Source: Brassica napus
Taxonomy: Eukaryota; Streptophyta; Magnoliopsida; Brassicales; Brassicaceae
Assembly (NCBI RefSeq): GCF_020379485.1
Contig: NC_063451.1
Span: 23,728,630-23,792,629, forward strand
Length of the DNA: 64,000 bases
Direction: 5' to 3'
Shown here: positions 52,871 through 63,885 of the stretch, piece after piece
How the letters are laid out: each line of letters begins with the position of its first letter
Numbering within the stretch: the stretch's first letter is position 1
The notes under the pieces: generated by a model
The model's input: the letters and a program-made list of their open reading frames with translations, nothing else
What the model was told of the DNA's origin: nothing
Databases searched by the model: none
Translations under genes and position numbers: made by a program

Positions 52871-55800
52871 TCATTCCTCTCTGTAGTTTGGATTTTCTCT
52901 CAATATGACGAAACCTTCTAGTACGGGAGACAATGGAATGTACCTGTGAATCCCAAAAAAAGGAGTTTTTAGATTCCAATATATGTAACAAAGTTTTGTT
53001 TCGACTAGGAAAGTGGTTTAGAGGAACAACATACTTGTCGGTTGCGAGTTCGGCTCTCTCCCCAGCAGCAAGTAGAACAGGTGTTTCATATGTTTGAAAC
53101 CCAGTGATTGTCCTGGGTCGACCTGCCTGTCCAACCACGTCAACCGCTTGTCCTACCCTCACTGGCACCGAGATGGGCTTCAGGTTCTCGTCCACCGTCA
53201 GCATCATCCTTGGCTATACACTCAAACCAGTATCGCGTTAGTAGATACAATATGGCATAATCCATTTATTAAAAGAAAGGTACTCGTATAGAACACACTG
53301 CACTCACCTGCATCGCCAAAGCGAGGAAGTAGAGCACATAATGGTATTCCCCCAGTATGATGGATTTCATGTCAAGGCATGCATGCAGCAATGTCATTAT
53401 ACCAGCAAGTGCGGTTCTGAATACAAAAAAAAAAAAAATACACACAACACCCATGATGCTTCGGATTCACAAAGTGGAGCTGTCAAAGCCAAGTGTTCAC
53501 AAAATAAATGTTACGTACGGGGATAGCAAGACCCGGTCGGAGTGGAAGGGATTGAGAGTTAAGAGACCTTTTCCCATATGCAACAGTCCTTGAGCAATAC
53601 GCACCTGCATTGCGAACTTAACACAATGAGCACTAAGCCTATAAGTAGACACACTGTATTTATTTCACGAAACGGGAAACATAAAATGTAACACATTACA
53701 CAGAAGAGGAGGCTGGCATCCTTCTCATAAAAGCTGGAGAGGTTTCTAAGCATGCCAGCAATCCTTGCATTATTGGTTCCAGCGCCGATCAAACCAAGGG
53801 ATATAATTGCTGCCTATAGGAGTCAGTTGAATAATCAGAGCCCTCCAACGATGCAAATCAAGTCAATGCAAAATTAACTATTACACCCTCAACCGTGTGA
53901 GTGGCGAAATGAGAAACTCACCATGGCTACTTCTGAATCTGTGTCATGGCTAAGCCGGCTCAATGTATCCATAACATTCATCTGAAATTATGGAAAATAT
54001 TAGAGAGAGTAACAACACAATTATAAGCAGAAAAGTAAAATCAGATTATTTTTAATCGAGATTCACCTTTGGGTTTGATATACATAGTAGAGCAAGGGCC
54101 AAGGGCACTGCTCGCCGAATGTTTAGTTCTCCATACTGTAGCACGTGCTCCAGAGAACGGATCGCCATATCACGACCCAGTTCTTCAGACATAGCAACAA
54201 TCGCTACTCCAAGCACAGCTGGACCCTGGTGGATATTATCTTTCTCCAGATGCTCTCCACACTGATCCAGAAGTTCTTGCACCTGAACAGTGAATTGTCA
54301 GCAACTACACTAGAAAGGCAATGAAATATGTATAGTTTAAACCACCAATACATTTGAGGAGATACCTTAAGGACATTCCCAGTGCCAGCATAGGCACAGG
54401 AAAGAAGGGTCATTTCACAACACTTTCTGATTTTCTCACATAAGGTCTTTGAAATCTCTGCGGTAGCCTCTACGCTTTCCTGTTCGATATATTGGAACAA
54501 GTTGACACTGATAAGCGAGGGAGATAGCGTTCGGGTAGACAAAACAAGAAATGAATCAATTACTACCTGTTTGCCAAGGTACAAAAGTCCAAGACCAAGA
54601 GGCAAGAATCGAACGAGGGCTTCACCCAGTTCTGCCGAATTCCGATCCATCAAAGCAAACATAATAGATTGTGCAACCTCGTCACTACACGAACCAACAT
54701 AAACCATCCCCAAACTAAGTGCGGCAAATGCAACCACATCGAGAGGTGCCTTTATATCATTCAGTATTGGAGACAAGCTGCTTTTTATCTGTCCAAACAA
54801 TGATGAGCATGTTATTGTCTCTCGTCAACAGAAACATTTAGCATAGCACTGTAGGTAAAGTAGATATCTTCATCACCTGATCTTTTTGGGAACCCGCATA
54901 AGCAATCCCGATACCCATAATAGCACAAATTCGGACAGATGAATCCTCGTTATCAATATATTCTTCAAGAAGAGCCAATGCCTGAGAAAGAAAGGTCCAA
55001 GGTGAGTAAGAAGAGTATATGTGCAGAGAGTTTCCCAAAAAAACTGAAAAAGAAATCTAACTCACAGGATCAAAATCACTCTTAATGCCACAATTCAAAA
55101 TCCCAACACTCAGTAGCGCTCCAGCTCTCACACGTTTATCACTGCTAGTGTAATATTTGTCGAGTTCATCAAGTGCTTCCACATTCCACAAGGAAATCAT
55201 ACCCTAGGCATTGGAAAACAGCGAATTCGTGTTACAATTTTCAAGTTCCAAGATATGAACACTCCTAGTCAATCTATCACGTAAGAAGAGGCATACCAGA
55301 CTAGCAGATGCACTGGTCTTGCCATCGTCTTTATTTTTAAAGATCCAGTTTCCATCAGATCCACTGGTTGAATCTAATGGCACTGTCATTAATTTGTCCT
55401 GCAATAAGCATATTTATCAAACCGCGCAGCCGAGCTTACAAAATGTCATTAATAAGAATCTGTAATCGTACCTTGCAGAAACCAGCATTTACAAATGCAT
55501 TCACAAAAGTCGCAGCTAGGTTTTGTCTAGCAGAATCCGCAACTGGGCCAGGGTTAGCTCTAAGAAAGTGATCCTACAAAAAATTTATCGAACAGATAAG
55601 AGACACCGACAAAAACAGATCCTGTAACCAAATAAACCTGACATACCTTGTAGATGTCTTCGGGCCTCTTGGCCTCCATAACGTCAATATCCCTTGCAAG
55701 GGTCAGATATCCTTCATTCAACTTAGTGTTGTTAACAATTTCCTGTAACGTTGATCTGTCAACCTCATCTTCAACCATCTCCGGGTCAAGGTTAAAGGTG

Positions 55801-57787
55801 ATGCCCTGCATGGGGGAATAACAAGAGAAAAAAAAGAGACATATGAAAGTGAATCATCACCAGGTACTGAATCTGTATAGTAGTGATGTTAATCATTAAG
55901 CACTTACATGACGTGAAATCATGTAGCAGAACTGTTTCTTTCTTAGTAGATTAGTGCATGAAGTAAACACTTTCTTCACATACTGCAATACGGAAAGTGT
56001 CTTATCATGTAAGTAAAAATACATCACTTAGAGGATATTAAGTTCTTTATGAAGATTACAACCCAGACCTGCATGTTATCAAGCAATAGTGCAATTTGCA
56101 GAGCGTTTGGATATGCTTTAAACTTCATGTAGATCATGTAAGCAATATCTAAAGCCACCATGTCATCCGGCCATGGACGGTACCTGAAAAAAAAAACAAA
56201 AACATACAATGTCAAAGGGTCTGGTGTTTGTAACCAATTGCAAAGCTTATGCGAGCTTGTCACATAAGAAAATTATAGTACGAGTGATCAAAAACCACAA
56301 ATGAGTGTGAAACACCAGTCATATTTAAATTACCTTGTTGCACTCGTGAGATAGTTGCAAGTTCTCCTGAAATTTGTGCGGCCTACATGGTCAAGTAAGA
56401 GATCAAGATCCTCAACTTCCATTAAGAGGTCAACAGCTTCAGTTTCTGCATTATGCTGCAATGAACAAAACGGAATCCTTCAGAGGTAGCCAGATAGGAA
56501 AACACAAGAGGTGGAAGTCTCAAGCCTATAAACGAAAGTTTGTTAATTTAGAGGCACCCTTTTTTTTATTACAAGGGGCCGACGAACCAAGAAAAGTAAG
56601 CATGAGAAGGACATCACCTTCATGTGAAAAGCAACTATTTGCCGCACAAGATCCATTAAGTCCATCATAGAGGACTCCTGAACCTGGTTTAACAAAAAAA
56701 AAGAACGAACAAGCATATAACCATATTGCAGAAACCAAATAGAAAATTTGATTTGCTTGAGGAGAAACAATTTGTAACCTGACGTATGGTATACTCTACT
56801 GCAACCTCTCCGGCCAAATTCCTGACATACTCGTGACCCCACGATCCGATGTCACCTCCTGATCCAGTCAACCTGTATCCTAAGCTTTCCTGGAAGACAA
56901 CAAATAACAAATCTCTTCAGGCATAACAAAAAAAGGAAACTTTACTAGTAAATTTCTACTAAAATTAGCAAGGAAGCATACCCTTTCACCCTCAGCAGAC
57001 ATGGTCAGTGCCAGGACAGAGAGTATATCAGCCAACAGTTTCTGCAAATAAATGAAATTCGATCCTTAATCTATGCACAGCAGAGAGAGAGAGAGAGAGA
57101 AAGGAGGTGGTAGTTTTTTGAAATGTCAGAAGACTACCTTGAGATCAGACTCCTCCATTTTGAGATGACAATCCTTAAGAGGTCCATAATGAGGACGGAG
57201 GAACTTGAGAGGCATAGGAACTGACGTCATGGAGCTTGTTGACGCACGGATTTCTTGGCTACAGACAAAAAAAGATAAGACCTTTCTAAGGTTAGATTTT
57301 TCGAAAACGAATCTAGGAAAGTTTTTCCCAGTTAATCAATTTGGGGATCAGTTAAAGAGATACAAGAACTATACCTCATGCTTTCAAGAGCGGCCTTCTG
57401 CGACTCAGGATTGGGGTCCTGAACCCTCTTAACATAGAGCTCCAGATTCTGCTTTAGTTCCAAGTCCTCTTCAGACTACAATATCACATGATCCTGAGTC
57501 ATCTAGTCATCAAACTTCGACGAATCTTTTCAAAATCAGCGAAAAGCTTATCAACTAATCTCTGGAACGAAGCTACATTGATGTAATCGTGAATCTTCAT
57601 TCTGATCACCCTCGATACTAAACAACTCTCTCTCTCTCTGCAAGCGAAGCAAAATTTCTCAAAGAGAATGCGAAATACAACTTACGAGATCTTCCTCTTT
57701 CTTCTTGGGAGGCTTAACCTTCGTCGTAGCTTCATCTCGCTTCGCACCACCACCGCCAACGCTATTCGGATCCGGAACTGGAGCCAT
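52871..57787 (-). CDS. RPN1B: 26S proteasome regulatory subunit RPN1
   Basis: Twenty-three exons on the minus strand join in frame to 883 residues: 57686-57787, 57375-57475, 57138-57258, 56982-57041, 56779-56889, 56618-56683, 56334-56455, 56069-56183, 55908-55982, 55647-55805, 55472-55573, 55297-55398, 55066-55203, 54877-54981, 54567-54788, 54366-54479, 54067-54282, 53922-53981, 53700-53813, 53519-53604, 53308-53416, 53035-53213 and 52871-52943. All introns use GT-AG. The N-terminus is charged ([10 protein letters not shown]). The middle has helical proteasome/cyclosome repeats (e.g. [48 protein letters not shown]). The end is the conserved RTITGFQT...[22 protein letters not shown] region. 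RPN1 is a scaffold in the 19S base that docks ubiquitin receptors and UBP6. The gene seems intact. Paralogue choice (RPN1b, At4g28470) rests on gene order. Confidence 0.93.
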
Positions 57788-58200
57788 CAGAATCGAAAGA
57801 GACGAGAATGAAATCGAGCAATTCTTGAAAGTGGACGTTAGAGAGCAAGTATCTCGCTTTCTGAGAGGCAAGAAGAAAACTGTTGAAAAATGAAATGAAA
57901 AAAAAAACAAATAAGAGTATATATACAGAGAAGATTATAGGCTCAGCCCATTAACTAATCGGGCTAATCACTGGCCCAGACTTCTTTGCCATGGTCCGTA
58001 TCCATTATTATTTTTTTTTCCCAACGGAAAATGAAAATAAAGGAAAGTTTGGACCAGGCTTTTCGAACCGGCGACGTTGGGATTATAAAAGCGTTAGTTT
58101 TGTGAGTCAAAGGTCACGGGTTCGATATGCCTGGTCCGAAAAGAGAGCGAATAGGGTAAAACTTCCCACCGTCAGTAGCCCGTCATCGTCGAGAGATAAC
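57788..58200. other. Intergenic region between the divergent RPN1 and DnaJ genes
   Basis: Holds the RPN1 5'UTR and promoter. A TATA-like GAGTATATATACAG lies at about 57915. No gene was found. An inverted repeat at 58051-58137 and a MITE from 58201 occupy the DnaJ side. Confidence 0.5.
58051..58137. repeat. Short inverted repeat with perfect 9-bp ends
   Basis: GGACCAGGC at 58051 pairs with GCCTGGTCC at 58129-58137. Both arms continue with TTCGAA or TTCGAT near the ends, which looks tRNA-like, but the T and D arms do not fold. Probably a degraded repeat. Confidence 0.4.
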
Positions 58201-58469
58201 GGGGATGATTGGTTGGGGCTGTAGATGCTCTGGACAGCCACAATTTAGTCTACAGCTATATATGTCAATCAATCAAGCTTTGCTTTCCTTAAAAAAACTC
58301 ATAACAAAAAAATCTCTGCAAAATCAAAATATGGCTGTAGAGAGCTTTATTTCCAGAGCAAAAAATTAGTGCTTTAGAAATCTAAAGCAAGGAAAGCTAC
58401 AGCAAATAAATCTACAGATTAAATTCTACAGCAAAAAATATAAAGCTACAGCACTTACCAATCATCCCC
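58201..58469. mobile_element. MITE in the DnaJ promoter
   Basis: Termini GGGGATGATTGGTTGGGGCT and, reversed, GGGGATGATTGGTAAGTGCT are inverted repeats. The flanking AAC (58198-58200 and 58470-58472) is a possible 3-bp target duplication. The interior repeats CTACAGC or GCTGTAG about seven times in both orientations. The element is 269 bp, lacks coding capacity and ends 87 bp before the DnaJ ATG. Confidence 0.7.
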
Positions 58470-58556
58470 AACGATCGTGTAGATTGTCTACAAGTAAGAA
58501 ACATCGAACGTGAAAGAAAAAAAAGAGAGGAAGAAGAAGGAGGAGGAAGTGGTGAG

Positions 58557-60125
58557 ATGGGTGTGGATTACTACAAGGCTTTACAGGTTGATAGAAGCGC
58601 CAACGACGATGACCTTAAGAAAGCTCACAGAAAACTCGCCATGAAATGGCATCCCGACAAGAACCCCACCAACAAAAAAGACGATGAGTCCAAGTTCAAA
58701 CAGGTCTCTGAAGCTTACGATGTGATTTTCTCACTATGAGTCAATCTAAAAGATGATTCCTTTATTGCTTTCATCCCGATTTGAGGATGCAATTTGTCGA
58801 CTTTCACGACCACTGGTTGCTGATTTCACGAGTTGCTGATGTTTGGGCTTGTGGGTTTCTCAGATTTTGAGTTCCTGAGTCATTAGAATCTTAGTATAAA
58901 GTTAAAGATGGTTGCTTTATACATTAAACTAGTGAGAACCTCTTGAGGCATCTCTATACATTGCAATTAGTGCAAGTCTGTAACGTTAGGATTCTCAGGA
59001 GTATTCTTTACTTTGATTCAGACTTTATGTGTGCTGATATTGTTCTTCTATGTGAGTTGTTGTTTAGGTTCTTAGTGATCCTCAAAAGAGAGCGTTGTAT
59101 GATCAATACGGTGAGGAAGGACTCAAAGGGAACGTGCCACTTCCTACTGCTGCTGGTGGAGCCTCCTTCTTTTCATCAGGAGATGGACCTTCACCTTTCA
59201 GATTCAACCCGACGAGTGCAGATGATTTATTCGCTGAAATTTTCGGGTTTTCAAACCCGTTTGGTGGAGGAGGAAGCGCTAGTGCCAGTGGAGGGCAGAG
59301 ATTCTCTAGCCGCATGTTTGGTGATGATATGTACGCCTCGTTTGGTGAAAGAGGAAGTGTTGGTGGTGGATCGATGCATCATCACACTGTAGCTAGGAAA
59401 GTGGATCCAATCGAGAACAAGCTACCTTGTAGCCTTGAAGATCTTTACAAGGGAACCACCAAGAAGATGAAGATCTCAAGGGAGACTGTAGATGTCAGCG
59501 GGTAAGAAATCAAACTCACACACCATTTTTTATCTACTAGTAGTCACATATAAGGAGTGGTATCTATCTTAAGGTATGGACATTTCTGTCATTGATCAGT
59601 TAGTTACCTGTTTGATTTGAGCTGGCACTAGTTGTAGTCTTGACAAAACCTAATCTCTGTGTTCTTTTGTGTCTTCTGTTAAAATGTAGCAAAGTAATGC
59701 AAACAGAAGAGATTCTAACGATTGGAGTGAAACCAGGATGGAAGAAAGGCACAAAGATCACATTCCCTGAGAAAGGCAACGAGCATCCGGGAGTGATTCC
59801 AGCTGATCTTGTCTTCATCATCAACGAGAAACCCCATCTGGTGTTCACACGCGAGGGAAACGACCTGATTGTCACACAAAAGGTTTCATTAGCTGATGCA
59901 CTAATAGGGTACACAGTAAACCTAACGACTCTTGATGGTCGGACGCTTACAATCCCAGTCACAAACGTGATCCATCCGGAGTACGGAGAGGTGGTGCCTA
60001 AAGAGGGGATGCCACTTCAGAAAGATCAGACAAAGAAAGGGAACTTGATCCTCAAGTTCAACGTCAAGTTTCCAGCTAGGTTATCTGCAGAACAGAAGGC
60101 TGGGTTTAAGAAGCTTCTTGGGTGA
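58557..60125 (+). CDS. Class II DnaJ (HSP40) co-chaperone
   Basis: Three exons (58557-58721, 59068-59501, 59690-60125) encode 344 residues. The J domain (residues 3 to about 67) has the HPD motif at 32-34 (KWHPDKN), followed by a Gly/Phe/Ser-rich linker (about 85-150; e.g. [14 protein letters not shown]). The two-lobed C-terminal substrate-binding region (about 170-340) is like DNAJB1, with no zinc-finger CxxCxGxG repeats. It would stimulate HSP70 ATPase activity and deliver clients in the cytosol. Both introns have GT-AG ends and no lesions were seen. Its position fits At4g28480 from memory. The divergent neighbour is RPN1, 769 bp away, with a MITE in between. Confidence 0.92.
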
Positions 60126-60853
60126 TGATTCAAAAGCTTTGCTTCTGTCTTTTGATGTTTATGGGACAAAAAGTTTTAGTAACTCGCTCAAGATTTGGTA
60201 CATGTCCTCAACAAGCAGGAAATAAAGATGTAAAAGTGTTTGTCTTTTATTGTTCCCTGACTAGAGATATAAGAGTATTCGTTAGTGAGGGGAGAAGCCA
60301 TGACGGCGTGTGAGGAAGAAGCCACCACAAACAACGACGATGATGAAAGGCAAATCGGTAAGGAGCCCCTTGGTTTCTTCGAAAGGAATTTGAATAAACA
60401 ACGGATCACGTTCTGACCGAACATGGAGAAAGCAAAGAAGACGAGCATCAAACATGATTGCTTGCTGAAGTCAAGGGACTTGAGCTTATACTTTTGCTTC
60501 TCTTCAGAGAAAGTGTTATAAATAGAATGATGTTTTACTGCTTGCTACTGCATCTGCAAGATGACTTTCATACAAAGAGTGTTAGCCAAATGACATTGTC
60601 CTTGCTAGATGTGGCCATTTAACTCCAAATTCAAGTCTCAATACCTTTTTTAATCTCTCCTAAACGATAAGTTTATTACAATTGACTCATTCAGTAAAAA
60701 CAGTCTCTTCTTCCTTTTTTGATGGGATAATGAGATCCCAAGAACAACTTTAAAAAGTATATAACAATCCAAAGGTCTCATATTTTGTTCAAAGGATGCA
60801 AGAGGAATTGAAAAGACACACAGACCAGATGTGGGTTTTACTTAAGAAGCCTT
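60126..60853. other. Spacer between the convergent DnaJ and prohibitin genes
   Basis: Contains the DnaJ 3'UTR and AT-rich DNA. A 39-codon plus-strand frame at 60301-60417 and a minus-strand frame at 60188-60451 have no recognisable features, and I do not call them genes. Confidence 0.5.
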
Positions 60854-62207
60854 CTACTTCTTTGGATCCACCTCCAAATTCATCCCCTGTAGGTTAAGCA
60901 AAAGATCATCAGAGCTCAGGTACACCTTGTTGGCCGAGTGTGCTATGGTTTGAGAAATCTCTCTTGCCGCCTCAATCTTCCTGAGCGTTATGAAAGCTTG
61001 GTTGTTTGCGATTGCTTGACCTATGAGCTGAGCACTCTTGGCTTCTCCCTACACAAAAGGCATGAGAAATTTTTGTCACACAATCATATCAGAGTCTCAG
61101 AACTTAGTAAACTGGAGAATGTAGAGAGTTTTCTCTTTACCTGGGCGCGGATAACTGCACTTCTCTTGTCTTGTTCAGCCTTCTCAACGATAAACTTAGC
61201 CCTCTCAGCCTCTTGAGCAGCCACCTGCTTTGCTTCAATGGTTGCGGTGAACTATTTCCCAAATGTCAGGGTGGTGAGGGACACATCGTCAAGCGCAATG
61301 TTGAAGTTTGTTGCTCGTTGAGTCAGAATCTTTCTAATCTCCTTACTGACCGTCTGAGAGCAGCCCAAAAAAAAACATATTTGATAACTGACTTACTAAG
61401 AATGTGGAAAAAGACATATGCCTATATTTAGACAGACACTTGTATGCTCCTCTCTCTGAGTGATAAGCTGGCTTGCATTGTACTGAGCAACAACAGCTTT
61501 CAAAGTCTCGTGGATTATAGAAGGCAGAACTCTCTCGCTGTAGTTCTCACCAAGGGTTCGGTAGATCTCAGGTAACTGATCTGCTATGGGACGCGTGGGA
61601 ACCCTCAGCCCAATCTTCACCTGAAAATTTCAAGAAAACTTATGAAGTCGTTTGTTGACATTACACCACAGTAACATATCATAAAAGTAAAGAATTCACA
61701 TTTTCCAATCCAAGGAAAAAAAGGTGACAAAAGTTACCATTTGGAGATCACAGCTTCCAGATGTACTCTCAACAAGGTAAGGTCGTGCACGAACGTCGTA
61801 AATGACCAGTCTTTCGAACCAAGGAACCATAAGGTGTGTACCCTCAGGGTAAACCTGCGCAATAACAACTCCATACTTGTGATTGTATAGTAAGTATTAC
61901 ATAAGCTCAGTGAGAACAGTTGAACAACAATATTGCAGAACCGATAACCTAACACATGAGATCTCGTTGGGAACATTAAAAGGGAGAAACTTTCATCCAC
62001 TAGAAAAGCTCAAAAAGACCCATATTGAAGAAGAGAACACTGACTAACCTTACGGTTGAACATGATGGCTCGATGACCTCCGTCGACATTGTAGAGACTC
62101 TGAGTGGCAGCGTAGAGACCGAGCCCACCAATAATCCCAACCTTAAGCAACGCAGATGCAGCACCACCACCTGGCACCTTCGGAACTTTGACGTTGTTCA
62201 AATTCAT
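60854..62207 (-). pseudogene. PHB1: Prohibitin gene copy with three lesions
   Basis: Five exons can be followed: 62049-62207, 61738-61854, 61450-61620, 61141-61353 and 60854-61048. They would encode a type-II prohibitin with an N-terminal membrane anchor, an SPFH domain (VYPEGTHLMVPWFERLVIYD) and a coiled coil ([15 protein letters not shown]), a scaffold of the mitochondrial inner membrane. Three defects are visible. (1) The codon after LTFGK in exon 4 is TAG (61252-61254), where the family has Glu; one base change explains it. (2) Exon 3 is followed by GAGCAT instead of a GT donor at 61449. (3) Exon 1 ends FNRK where the family has about six more residues (FNR-LVGIKD-K, from memory). The rest is well conserved up to the normal end (DPKK), so loss of function seems recent. 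A readthrough or mis-spliced product cannot be excluded. Confidence 0.85.
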
Positions 62208-62848
62208 CTGAATGAACAACCCAATAATAATAAATAATAATCAAAACATACCATTCAAAGTTCAGACTCAGATCTTAGTCAAAACCAAGTCAAAATTCAT
62301 CAACGATAGAAACTTTAAGGAAGACCCATCATAGGTTCCATTGCTAATTACTCATCATATTTAAGAATAGACCCATCATATTTTTTGTTTGTATTGTTTG
62401 ACGTAATATTTTTACACTAAATAGAAATTTTTAAAATATAAATATTTTCTAAAGTAAACAAAATGGCTAGGTTATAAAGCTTTTAATATAATAATCTCAT
62501 GTTATAATAGAATAACAAAAACATATTAATAAAGACTTCAGTTAAAATATTCATTTTTGGATGAGCTTGATTGAATGACTGAACCGGGAGCTTAGAGCAT
62601 CATTATCCCAAGCTTTTAGTGGGTCTCTTAGGTAAATTTTGATTTAAAACAAAATCAAAAATACATACTAACATAAGGGACGTATCTTAATTAAGGGAAA
62701 CAAGAGACGTTTCTTCTAAACTCTCTCCTCTCCTTCCTCCGCTGTTGCTTCTTCTTCTCCATCTCACTTTTCTCGTGCTTCCTCCAAAATGGAGTCACTC
62801 TCTTGTGCGAATTTAGGGTTTTGAAATCAGCAATTGAGAGCTTCCCTG
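62208..62848. other. Upstream region of the prohibitin copy and spacer
   Basis: AT-rich. The segment 62595-62640 (TAGAGCATCATTATCCCAAG, then GGGTCTCTTAGG) resembles the end of the MITE at 17113-17357, suggesting a fragment of the same type. CT-rich sequence from 62715 may be a 5'UTR of the next fragment. Confidence 0.4.
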
Positions 62849-63125
62849 ATGGGGCATTCAAACGGAGACTTGCCCATCAAAATCGACGACCAGGTTGAAG
62901 ATCCCGTTTCTAGCCTTCATCGACTACGCTAGATCGGTGATTTCACTGGAAGAAGACGAAATCGAGGAGGAAGAGGATGTGATGAGCAAGAAGAAGAATC
63001 CCAGCGAAGCCATGGCTGAGGCTAGTGGTCCGGGCTGGGGATGGATCGCCTGGAGTGTATTGAAAACATGTACTGCTTACTCGAGCGGCATCACTGCCGC
63101 CATTCTCCTCTCTGATCTCTCTCAG
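62849..63125 (+). pseudogene. First exon of a small conserved plant gene, frameshifted
   Basis: The ATG at 62849 opens MGHSNGDLPIKIDDQVEDP. The frame is then lost in a C-run near 62902-62905 and continues one base off, with PFLAFIDYARSVIS, an acidic patch (EEDEIEEEED) and GPGWGWIAWSVLKTCTAYSS followed by a hydrophobic stretch. A donor CAG|GTGTGC is at 63126. No later exon could be recognised in the following 700 bp. I do not know its function. It reads like a small membrane-associated plant protein. The indel and the missing remainder suggest a decayed copy. Confidence 0.5.
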
Positions 63126-63885
63126 GTGTGCCACCACTCTCTCCTACTTCGATTTTGTACCTTTTTCGAATGTGGGTAGGTGGAAAGTTTTGATTTTTAT
63201 GAGGCAGTGTGCTTGTAACGGTGAGTAACTAATGAGACTGGTGATGTATACAAGTTTTTGCGATGCAGGTTTCTTATCTGTCTAGCGTTCTATAGGAATG
63301 CGATGTTTTTAACTGATGTTTTGGCAACTTCAGTTTACGACGAAACAACTGGATTGACTGTTAAAACCCCAACCTAAGAACTCCCCCCAATAACCATGCT
63401 CTTATGGTTTGGACAAGGCCATGGACACATGTCAACGCGACTAAACATGCAACGGAACAGTTGTCGAGTCAAGTCGCAGAAGACAAAAACAGTATCAAAC
63501 CCTCCCAGCGTCGCCGCATCTATCTATCACCTTCTTGCTCTCTATAATGTTTTTTTTTGTGACAAATTGCTCTTTTTTTTTTCACTAAAAGATATTTATA
63601 TTATCATATCTTTTACACAAAGACCGGCGATTGATGGAGGAAATCCCGGTAAACAGAGCCGACAGACTAACATTAGTCTCCAGAGTCATTTGCCCACACA
63701 TGGGAGACGATTTGAAAACGCTGAACAAGAGTCTAAAACATACACAAACTAACATAATACAAGTAGAGATCTAATTAAGAATCCAAAATCCTTCAAACAA
63801 TATTGCATGTCGGTTTGAACCAGATAATCTTTGGGAGAGAAGATGATGGAGCCATAAAGACAAAACCATCAAAGAGTGAAACCTC
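63126..63885. other. Spacer without supported genes
   Basis: The plus-strand frame 63396-63752 has no recognisable domain. The right part may be the 3'UTR of the minus-strand gene at the edge. Confidence 0.4.

Noticed and set aside
58051..58137. A tRNA gene suggested by GGACCAGGC...GGTTCGAT...GCCTGGTCC
   Set aside because: The acceptor-like ends pair, but there is no D arm, the T stem does not pair and no anticodon stem can be formed. It is better explained as an inverted repeat.
60188..60451. Small frames between DnaJ and the prohibitin copy
   Set aside because: They overlap the likely DnaJ 3'UTR and have no recognisable features. Too short to support.
63396..63752. A 118-codon plus-strand frame near the right edge
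   Set aside because: It includes poly-T-derived Phe runs, has no domain and lies opposite the probable 3'UTR of the edge gene.
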